Assembly (NCBI GenBank): GCA_002723195.1
Contig: PBNR01000081.1
Location: 1-32,360 of the forward strand
DNA length: 32,360 nt
Direction of reading: 5' to 3'
Source: Gammaproteobacteria bacterium
GTDB lineage: Bacteria; Pseudomonadota; Gammaproteobacteria; Pseudomonadales; Pseudohongiellaceae
The translations under genes were made by a program, and so were the position numbers. The notes under the pieces are model-generated. The model saw only the letters and a list, made by a program, of their open reading frames with translations, was not told the DNA's origin and ran no database searches. This document shows positions 27,116-32,360 of the stretch, in pieces (position 1 is the stretch's first letter; each line of letters begins with the position of its first letter).

Positions 27116-28565
27116 TGTTCAACTGGGACGCTTTTTCCCAAGGCCATTTGCAGATGAGGCCCTGTTTAGCGTGATCCAGAGGGTCGTCCTTACTCACGGG
27201 GGAGGAAAGGATAAGCGCATCGTATCAGCACTATTTGGCTCACGCTCTCTTCAGTTTTGCTCGCAATTTCCTTCCGTCATTCCTCACTTAAAAGGCCAAA
27301 GTAACATTCCTTGCGATAGTTGGATTACAGAACACACTGTGTTGCCAATTTATCGCCTTTTTACCCCTCAAAAACGGTATGAGAGTGCAGTCGACGCGCT
27401 TAAAGTTGGCAAAGGCAACCATGTATTTAAAGCGCTCGGTATCACTGCGTCCAGAGAAAAGCTTACGCCTATAGCGAAATATTGCCCGCAGTGTGCACAG
27501 GCAGATGAAAAGAACTCTGGATTAGCATATTGGCATATCGGACACCAGTTACCCGGTTTAACCCACTGTGTTTTTCACAATGAACGTTTGTCTGTCATGT
27601 GTCTTAGTAGGAAGAAATTTGATGTTTGGCCTATAGTCAGCGATAGTAAATCGATAAAGGCACCCGAAGGTAGCGAAGCTGAACGTCACTTGTCATTGCT
27701 GATTAATGAGTCATTTATATTAGGCAAGACTGTAGGCCTGATACCTGATCTATATGAGCGTTACTTTTCAAGGCTGATCGCAAGAGGATTTACTACATCT
27801 TGTGGACATCTCAGGCTGCAACAGTTGCGGACAGAAATGTCAGCTTTCTGGCAAGGGCTGTCATATCATCCGTGTTTTAAGGATGCACTCTCAACGCAGC
27901 ACAGCCTTCCATTTCCCTCCAATCTTTTTGCCTATCAAGACGCTTGTCATTCCCCCATCAAACACTTGCTTCTGATAGGATTCTTGTTTGGTGATATCGC
28001 TACGCTAATGTCATTTCCAAATACCTCAGAACGGGTAAAAAAGTGTCCGCCAGTGACAAAGGTTCGGAAGCCAGAAGCTGACATTGAGGCGACCATTGTA
28101 GATGCATTGACAAGTGGACTGAGCTTAAGGAAAGTGTCAGAAAAGTTTCGTGTATCTATCGGATTTGTTAAAAAAGTGGCTGTAATACACAAAATTGAAC
28201 TCGATCTTCGTCCGCAGAAGATATTTAGACCAGAGCAAGATGAAATAATCGACAAACTGGCTCTTGGTTATCCAACTCAAGATATTGCCAAGCAGTGTCA
28301 TTGCTCAATAGGAGCTATTGAAACGATTTTGAGCCAGCACCCAGATATTGTTGAGTTGAGAGCAGATACTCGAAAGCTACGAAAGCGTGAGCGAATGCGC
28401 TTATCTCTTTTGACTACGATCAATGAGTTACAAAGCCCGCGACGCAATGACATAAAATTAAAAAATGGGACAGCTTACATGTGGTTGTACAAACATGACA
28501 AAGTTTGGTTATACGATCATCTGCCCGCTCAAATACCAAGATGTTACCGACGTAGTAAGATCTGA
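27108..28565 (+). CDS. tnsD: TnsD-like long TniQ-family protein
   Basis: TnsD proteins recognise a fixed chromosomal site, usually the end of a conserved gene, and recruit TnsC. The protein has 485 aa from a GTG start (GAGAG 5 bp upstream). The N-terminus is GRFFPRPFADEALFSVIQRV. The zinc site has CPQC (C126, C129) and CVFH (C154, H157). Near the C-terminus are two helix-turn-helix-like segments (about 340-365, GLSLRKVSEKFRVSIGFVKK; about 385-410, GYPTQDIAKQCHCSIGAIE), as expected for sequence-specific DNA binding. It is the last gene before the spaced end. The bases around 1-34 are the likely site it chose. Confidence 0.88.
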   Translation: MRSVQLGRFFPRPFADEALFSVIQRVVLTHGGGKDKRIVSALFGSRSLQFCSQFPSVIPHLKGQSNIPCDSWITEHTVLPIYRLFTPQKRYESAVDALKVGKGNHVFKALGITASREKLTPIAKYCPQCAQADEKNSGLAYWHIGHQLPGLTHCVFHNERLSVMCLSRKKFDVWPIVSDSKSIKAPEGSEAERHLSLLINESFILGKTVGLIPDLYERYFSRLIARGFTTSCGHLRLQQLRTEMSAFWQGLSYHPCFKDALSTQHSLPFPSNLFAYQDACHSPIKHLLLIGFLFGDIATLMSFPNTSERVKKCPPVTKVRKPEADIEATIVDALTSGLSLRKVSEKFRVSIGFVKKVAVIHKIELDLRPQKIFRPEQDEIIDKLALGYPTQDIAKQCHCSIGAIETILSQHPDIVELRADTRKLRKRERMRLSLLTTINELQSPRRNDIKLKNGTAYMWLYKHDKVWLYDHLPAQIPRCYRRSKI

Positions 28566-28600
28566 ACAGTCTGAGGGTAACATTACTTAAAATGCCAATA

Positions 28601-28662
28601 GCGAAGTTGGGATACCAACCTCGCTCACGGTTTCATATCCAGCCGTGACATTCGACATGTCA
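28601..28662. repeat. Cluster of three adjoining hairpins downstream of tnsD
   Basis: GCGAAGTTGG/CCAACCTCGC (one mismatch, GATA loop) lies at 28601-28624, TCACGG/CCGTGA at 28625-28648 and TGACAT/ATGTCA at 28646-28662. The last two overlap by 3 bases and so are alternatives. No T-run follows. This could end the tns transcript, or be a protein-binding or structured RNA region. The space between tnsD and the first end site is otherwise empty. Confidence 0.5.
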
Positions 28663-28804
28663 GAATTTCAAATTAGTAGACTTAAATACTTGTAAATATC
28701 CCTTTTTGGTACTAGCCTTAGAATTCAAGGTTTATTATTTATTAAATTAATAAAATCAGTATGTTGGAGTTTGAAATTTGACATAAATTGTTGTTTCTTA
28801 AGCT

Positions 28805-28930
28805 GTTCACAAACTAATTTTTGTGAGCTTTATGAGGCTCTTTGTATAATTTTTGGTGTTCACAAACTTATTTCATTTGTTACTGCCCTCTAGCCTTTAT
28901 TCTATAAGGGGTGTGTTCACAGACTTATTT
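28805..28930 (-). repeat. Right (spaced) end: three TnsB-type binding sites
   Basis: Three sites read on the minus strand as AAATAAGTYTGTGAAC or AAATTAGTTTGTGAAC lie at 28915-28930, 28858-28873 and 28805-28820, 57 and 53 bp apart. They are inverted relative to the left array and spaced like the Tn7 left end. The outermost is 7 bp from CGTCA. Confidence 0.82.
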
Positions 28931-28941
28931 ATATTTCGTCA

Positions 28942-28946
28942 TGTTT
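28942..28946. repeat. Target-site duplication, right copy (TGTTT)
   Basis: This is identical to 30-34 and directly abuts CGTCA. Its last T is also the first T of the E2-type end, so E1 inserted right at the edge of E2. Confidence 0.85.
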
Positions 28947-29023
28947 GTGCAGCGTAATTAAGTCCGCGACCGGAAATAATTAAGTCTGCGACAACAATTA
29001 ACTCTGCGACTGGAAGGTCAAAT
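28946..29023 (+). repeat. E2-type transposon end, copy 2 (flanking E1)
   Basis: TGTGCAGCG is followed by three sites at 28956-28970, 28978-28992 and 28996-29010. 75 of 78 bases are identical to 139-216. It marks the start of the flanking island that holds the retron and the second hsdS. Confidence 0.62.
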
Positions 29024-29034
29024 AAAATAGAATC

Positions 29035-29060
29035 AAAACCCGCTTTTTTGCGGGTTTTTT
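29035..29060. terminator. Rho-independent terminator after E2 end, copy 2
   Basis: AAAACCCGC and GCGGGTTTT flank a six-T loop, followed by more T. It corresponds in place to the terminator at 222-257 but differs in loop and flanks. Confidence 0.8.
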
Positions 29061-29404
29061 AGTATTTTCTTTCGGGGTGATCAAGCTGGCCCTATTTTAA
29101 ACCAATTGTGCCTAACAAGGTTTCGGTTAGCTTATTCAATTAATTCTATTTTCGAAAACTTCATCCCAAATAGGATAAGCATCTTGATTTATAAAAAAGT
29201 TGACTCTTAGGACACCCTTTGGTAGTCTACAAATCGAGCAGGAGTTATCTTCTGTTGCGTGCTCTTTCAAAATTCATCTCTTATTACTAAGAACTGCAAA
29301 AGGCTGCGAAGCCGTTCGCTTGATTTTTATTATGTGAACTAACTTTTCCAACATAAGGCAATGCCCGTGTGACATTGGTTGAGCGTTACATCTCAATCGG
29401 TAAG
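29061..29404. other. Leader region upstream of the retron
   Basis: No gene is seen. A possible weak promoter is TTGACT (29200-29205), 17 bp, TAGTCT (29223-29228), matching the -10 consensus at only three positions. The retron RNA would be transcribed from somewhere in this stretch. Confidence 0.4.
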
Positions 29405-29560
29405 TGTCCAAGGTTAAGCAATCATCGTGGAATCACGTTAGATTTGGGCGGGAAAGTCCAGAGTAATTTTCTCTGGTGGTATTGGTCTGGTTTGTCTACG
29501 GCACTTCATTTCGGTTCCGGTAAAGCTAATGGGCGGGGGTTTTCCCTTAACCGTGATAGC
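29405..29560 (+). ncRNA. Candidate retron msr-msd RNA
   Basis: Several nested pairings are visible. GGTTAAG (29412-29418) pairs with CTTAACC (29546-29552); the first is followed by C, giving AAGC, the kind of context in which retrons place the branching G just after the a1 repeat. Alternative closing pairs are ATCACG (29432-29437) with CGTGAT (29552-29557) and GGGAAA (29450-29455) with TTTCCC (29541-29546). Inside is a clean hairpin CCAGAG/CTCTGG (29458-29476). The size (about 145 nt) and place upstream of the retron genes fit a retron RNA. Exact boundaries and the primer G cannot be fixed by eye. Confidence 0.5.
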
Positions 29561-29575
29561 AAAGAGGTGTTTCAC

Positions 29576-29782
29576 ATGAAAGATCAAACGTTGAAAGCAT
29601 TGAAAGATGCTAGAGATAAATGCGCAAGAACCGTAGACAAAAGTACATTGGACGAACTCGATAAGGCAATTTTCAGTCTTGAGAGCCAATCATGTTGTAA
29701 ATCTAGTCAGGATAAATGGCTAGCCGTAGCGGTGAGAATACTGTTTCTCATTAAGTTGTTGGCTGGCTTCGATACTGAGTAG
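29576..29782 (+). CDS. Small 68-aa protein with hydrophobic C-terminal helix
   Basis: I choose the ATG at 29576 (GAGG 8 bp upstream) over the ORF track's 137-aa start at 29369, because the longer version would run through the structured RNA and its extra part is low-quality protein. The first 45 residues are a charged helix (MKDQTLKALKDARDKCARTV). Residues 49-65 (LAVAVRILFLIKLLAGF) are a hydrophobic, partly cationic helix that could sit in the membrane. It lies between the candidate RNA and the XRE gene, so it could be the toxic effector held in check by the retron. No family is recognised. Confidence 0.6.
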   Translation: MKDQTLKALKDARDKCARTVDKSTLDELDKAIFSLESQSCCKSSQDKWLAVAVRILFLIKLLAGFDTE

Positions 29783-29850
29783 ATGCACAAAGTGACTACT
29801 ATCCAATCGTACAACCAGCCAACTAAATCCATTGATTCTTGAGGTATAGT

Positions 29851-30126
29851 ATGTTGATTGGAAAAACGCTTAAAGAGATCAGAAGTGCCAAAGGCCTTTC
29901 ATTGGCCGCATTGGCTGAAAAATCAAATACTACGAAGTCATATCTTTCAAAGATAGAAAATGAAAAGCGCGATGCTTCTATTTCTACTATACGTGCTGTT
30001 TGTAAAGCGCTGGGAGTTCCACTTAACATATTCATTTTACTTTCAGAGGATGTCGAAGAAGACGAATATTTTGAGCTTAACATTACGTTAAAAGAGTTGG
30101 CTCGAAAGTATGTCATCACAAATTGA
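29851..30126 (+). CDS. XRE-family HTH protein of the retron cassette
   Basis: The protein has 91 aa from the ATG at 29851 (TGAGG 6 bp upstream); the ORF track's TTG start at 29839 is less likely. It has a classic HTH: GKTLKEIRSAKGLSLAALAEKS, then YLSKIENEKRDASISTI and CKALGVPL. The acidic tail (LSEDVEEDEYFEL) is followed by a short helix. It overlaps the reverse transcriptase start by 17 bp, so translation is coupled. Retrons accompanied by a small HTH protein are a described class (I recall it as type VI), and this arrangement fits. It may repress the operon or bind the small effector. Confidence 0.85.
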   Translation: MLIGKTLKEIRSAKGLSLAALAEKSNTTKSYLSKIENEKRDASISTIRAVCKALGVPLNIFILLSEDVEEDEYFELNITLKELARKYVITN

Positions 30127-31225
30127 GTACCCTCAAGCAGGCATTGCGTCAATTGACTCGCTAGCAAGCGCTTTACGGATCCCATCAATTGAGCTTGTTG
30201 CGTTAGCTAACAACACGTCAAATTTATACCGAATATCAAAACAGATTGAAAAAGATGATGGATCAAAAAGAATAACCTATGACGCCTTACCTCCTTTAAA
30301 GATCGTATTATCAAATTTCAGGAAGCGAATTATTGATAAGGTTCTACTTCCAGAATATATATCGGCAGGTAAAAAAGGTAAATGCTACATAGATAATGCC
30401 GAAGTTCATGCTGGGAGCAAGGGACTATTGTCAGAGGATATCAAAAACTTTTTTCCTCAGGTTAGTTTTAAAAGTGTATTTGAAGCCTTCAAATATTTAT
30501 ACAAAATGTCGCCAGAAGTAGCTGAAGTAGCTGCTTTATTGTGTACTAAAGATGGTTATCTTGTTCAGGGTAGTCCTGTTAGCGGCTCGCTAGCTAATAT
30601 CATTTTTTATGCCAAAGAACCGTTATTGGTAGACAGACTTAAACTATTGGGCTTTCGCTACACGCGATATTACGATGATGTTCATGTTAGTCATGAATCA
30701 GCTGACTTTAGTCGTCACATTGGAGAACTTAGAACGAAAGTGTACGGGATTTTTCTTTCTCAAGGTCTTCAACCTCATAGAACTGCTAAAAAAAGTTATT
30801 ACGCGAATAGCAGCAGACGGATGTCTGTGCATGGCATTGTAACAAACAATGAGAAAATAAAGGCAAACCCCAAGAAGGTCTCAGACACTAGAGCGATGCT
30901 TTTTAAATTTGAACGATTGCTTGAAACAGATTACACAATTGACTCAGTAGTTAGCCTTTACAGGTCAATCAGAGGAAAAATACAAACCTTGAAAGCACAA
31001 GGCTCAACGAAGAGTGAAGCTTATCTCAAAACCCTCAACTCCCTGATGAGAAAAGTAGATGAGACCAAAGCTAAAAAGTTTGTACGAAAAGTCAGGAAAG
31101 TTAAGACTAGAAAGGAGTACAACAAGCTTTCATCAAAGTTATCAGTATTAAAAAAAATAAACGTCAAGGTCACGAGGGTTGTAAAAATAGAATGTGATTT
31201 GGCCAGAAAATCGCTTAAGGCTTGA
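30110..31225 (+). CDS. Retron reverse transcriptase
   Basis: The protein has 371 aa. Retron-specific features: the NAxxH signature as NAEVH (96-100), followed by SEDIKNFFPQV with catalytic D110; QGSPVSGSLANII (153-165); the catalytic box YYDD (187-190) instead of the common YADD; and SVHGIV (239-244) at the place of the retron VTG motif. The C-terminal 120 residues are very Lys/Arg-rich, suited to binding the msr RNA. The enzyme makes a branched RNA-DNA hybrid, used in anti-phage defence. It overlaps the XRE gene. The VHG variant and YYDD suggest a divergent branch. Confidence 0.9.
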   Translation: MSSQIEYPQAGIASIDSLASALRIPSIELVALANNTSNLYRISKQIEKDDGSKRITYDALPPLKIVLSNFRKRIIDKVLLPEYISAGKKGKCYIDNAEVHAGSKGLLSEDIKNFFPQVSFKSVFEAFKYLYKMSPEVAEVAALLCTKDGYLVQGSPVSGSLANIIFYAKEPLLVDRLKLLGFRYTRYYDDVHVSHESADFSRHIGELRTKVYGIFLSQGLQPHRTAKKSYYANSSRRMSVHGIVTNNEKIKANPKKVSDTRAMLFKFERLLETDYTIDSVVSLYRSIRGKIQTLKAQGSTKSEAYLKTLNSLMRKVDETKAKKFVRKVRKVKTRKEYNKLSSKLSVLKKINVKVTRVVKIECDLARKSLKA

Positions 31226-31315
31226 ATGGTAAGGAAGTAAGGAAAAAAAGTAGTAATTATATTTAAACCGGGAGATTGTGGTTGCTTGGCGCTTTTTGCT
31301 CGACAGCTTGTATAC

Positions 31316-31336
31316 CTCACGCCCTAAAGGCGTGAG
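31316..31336. terminator. Perfect 8-bp hairpin between convergent genes
   Basis: CTCACGCC and GGCGTGAG flank CTAAA. It lies between the rightward reverse transcriptase and the leftward hsdS, so it may serve both as a terminator, though T-runs are poor. Such stems also occur at the ends of IS200/IS605-family elements and a relic end cannot be ruled out. Confidence 0.5.
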
Positions 31337-31400
31337 CGTCTTTGATAGTGAGGCTAAACTATAGTCCATTCAATTACTTCCTTTTTAGTCGCTTTTAGCG

Positions 31401-32360
31401 CTAACTATTGCTGATAGATACTTGACCGTTCATAAGCATAGGCAGAAGCCAGTCACGTAGTTGAATTAATTTTTGATTTTCAAGTTCTGCTAAACTTTGA
31501 CGTTCGGCAATACTTTCCATTCTATTGGTAAATAGCTCTATTATTGTGGCTGTGGGTAGACAGACCTTGACCGTCTTCAAAGTCGAGCCTGAAACTTCTT
31601 TGAATGTAGAACCAGACGAATACTGAACTATTGCCTTCATCACATGCTTAGCGGTATAAAAAATAAAATTGGATGAGAAGCCCTTATTTGGGATAAACGA
31701 TTTAAAGCCCTGATTAGTAGTTAAGCTGTTGCGAGCAATAGCCAAATAACCAATTGGTGCTCTGGAACTCATTAAAACTGTGCCTTTGGGGTATACTTTG
31801 AGAGAAGCTGATTTTATACCCGCATCACTAACGTTTTGCTCTCCGCGTGAGATGAATTTGTTGCCTACATTCTTAGATAGGTCTTTTGGTGTTATCCACG
31901 GGGTTCCATTTTCGCAAAAATTAGTTGAAACAGTTGTAGATGGGGTACTTCCCCCTACAATTTGCCCTAAATCATTCAATGTTCCAGCGCTCCACCCCTC
32001 AGGAATTTCGCGTTTAAGCTCTTCGCTGTACACCATCTTGCCGGTGGAGGATTTGTAGGGGTTGCCGTTGGCGTCGGGGAAGTCGAATTGTACGAACCAG
32101 TAGTCGTAAATGAGCTTGGCCATGGCTTCTAGCTCGGCATTGATTTTGTTGTTGAGGTCTATTTTTTCTTCTATTGCCCATAATAAGTTTCTGACGGCAA
32201 TCTGCGACTGCTTATCTTCAATAGCAGGAACAGCCATCTCGTGCAACTCATTACGATTGACTCCGGGAACGGCGCTCTTGTCAGAAGTTCGAATTCGGCC
32301 AATGCAGCTTAGAAGGTAGTAAATGTACTTGGGGTCGTTACCTTTGAAGTCCTTGACATA
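31401..32360 (-). CDS. hsdS: Second HsdS, 5' end cut by the window edge
   Basis: The frame is open from 31401 to the window end, and the ORF track's start at 32246 is only an internal TTG. The central spacer (MAVPAIEDKQSQIAVRNLLWAIEE to REIPEGW) and the adjoining end of the first recognition domain are nearly base-for-base the same as in the hsdS at 1830-2990. The second recognition domain (GGSTPSTTVSTNF...; YPKGTVLMSSRAPIGYLAIA) is unrelated. The C-terminal helix (RDWLLPMLMNGQ) is again conserved. It should therefore share half of its DNA target with the first HsdS. Matching hsdM and hsdR genes are expected beyond the window. Confidence 0.92.
   Translation of the reverse strand, partial: YVKDFKGNDPKYIYYLLSCIGRIRTSDKSAVPGVNRNELHEMAVPAIEDKQSQIAVRNLLWAIEEKIDLNNKINAELEAMAKLIYDYWFVQFDFPDANGNPYKSSTGKMVYSEELKREIPEGWSAGTLNDLGQIVGGSTPSTTVSTNFCENGTPWITPKDLSKNVGNKFISRGEQNVSDAGIKSASLKVYPKGTVLMSSRAPIGYLAIARNSLTTNQGFKSFIPNKGFSSNFIFYTAKHVMKAIVQYSSGSTFKEVSGSTLKTVKVCLPTATIIELFTNRMESIAERQSLAELENQKLIQLRDWLLPMLMNGQVSISNS

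Larger units (their letters stand above)
35..28941. mobile_element. Tn7-like transposon E1 carrying defence cargo
   Basis: A 28,907-bp element is bounded by TGACG at 35-39 and CGTCA at 28937-28941, flanked by TGTTT on both sides. The terminal 28 bp of the two ends match at about 20 positions and end in the first TnsB-type site (GTGAACA). Five sites lie in the left 100 bp in one orientation, and three spaced sites lie in the right 140 bp in the opposite orientation. The element carries tnsA, tnsB, tnsC, tniQ and tnsD next to the right end and about 21 kb of restriction, McrBC-like and helicase cargo. Tn7-family ends normally begin TGT; this one begins TGA. Unlike Tn7, where tnsA lies beside the dense end, the tns operon here is at the spaced end. 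Boundaries are seen in the sequence; activity is not known. Confidence 0.87.

Noticed and set aside
55-28921. TGTGAACA at 55-62 and TGTTCACA at 28914-28921 as the transposon termini
   Set aside because: They are inverted and TGT-initial, but the flanking five bases (AAGTT and GACTT) do not match, and they lie inside the first end site. TGACG/CGTCA with a perfect TGTTT duplication is better.
139-29023. The 78-bp direct repeats as attL/attR of an integrase-type island
   Set aside because: No integrase gene is visible, the copies carry Tn7-like site arrays, and one lies inside and one outside borders fixed by the duplication.
29369-29575. N-terminal half of the 137-aa ORF (29369-29782)
   Set aside because: It runs through the candidate structured RNA, has odd composition and no ribosome site. 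The ATG at 29576 has one.
31316-31336. IS200/IS605 element end
   Set aside because: The hairpin resembles such ends, but no tnpA or tnpB remnant and no second end are visible. A terminator between convergent genes is simpler.

Overview
The window looks like a defence-rich accessory region of a marine-type gammaproteobacterium (Alteromonadales or Vibrionales-like). This rests on moderate AT-richness, a Tn7-type tnsABC/tniQ/tnsD operon and the cargo mix; the host assignment is inference. Almost all of it is one Tn7-like transposon, called E1 here. I place its ends at bases 35 and 28941 (28,907 bp) because the 5-bp termini TGACG/CGTCA are inverted and are bounded on both sides by the same 5-bp duplication, TGTTT. 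Inward of the termini lie TnsB-type binding sites (consensus AATTAAGTTTGTGAAC): five densely packed at the left, three widely spaced and inverted at the right. This is the asymmetry of Tn7 right and left ends. A reading frame closes with TAG only 7 bp outside the dense end, the relation Tn7 has to its attachment gene.

E1 layout, left to right: dense end; a 78-bp copy of a second, related transposon end (E2-type sites, AATTAAGTCTGCGAC) plus a terminator; a leftward operon hsdR-hsdM-hsdS followed by a soluble protein and a four-helix membrane protein; a rightward small gene with one internal stop; a rightward mcrB-mcrC-like pair with a GIY-YIG/DUF429 fusion; a decayed metallophosphatase start; a large SF2 helicase with a possible C-terminal nuclease domain, an unrecognised 300-aa partner and a small protein; a 393-aa HTH/coiled-coil protein; a small antitoxin-like protein; a leftward XRE regulator; then tnsA-tnsB-tnsC-tniQ-tnsD running to the spaced end. 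No cas genes or CRISPR repeats are visible, although there are two TniQ-family proteins.

Right of E1, beginning in the target duplication itself, lies a second copy (75 of 78 bases identical) of the E2-type end. It is followed by a similar terminator, a retron cassette (candidate structured ncRNA, a 68-aa protein with a hydrophobic tail, an XRE protein, a retron-type reverse transcriptase), and a leftward hsdS. This hsdS is nearly identical to the E1 hsdS in its central spacer but has a different second target-recognition domain. The left part of E1 and the flanking island therefore share a frame (E2-type end, terminator, variable defence slot, hsdS), with different defence genes in the slot. 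I read this as two Tn7-like elements stacked at one attachment site, with cargo exchanged between conserved landmarks.

The most notable points are the exactly definable E1 ends with a TGA rather than TGT start, the stacked and hybrid ends, an apparent loss of the catalytic lysine in TnsA, the slot swap bounded by hsdS, and the retron with its candidate ncRNA.
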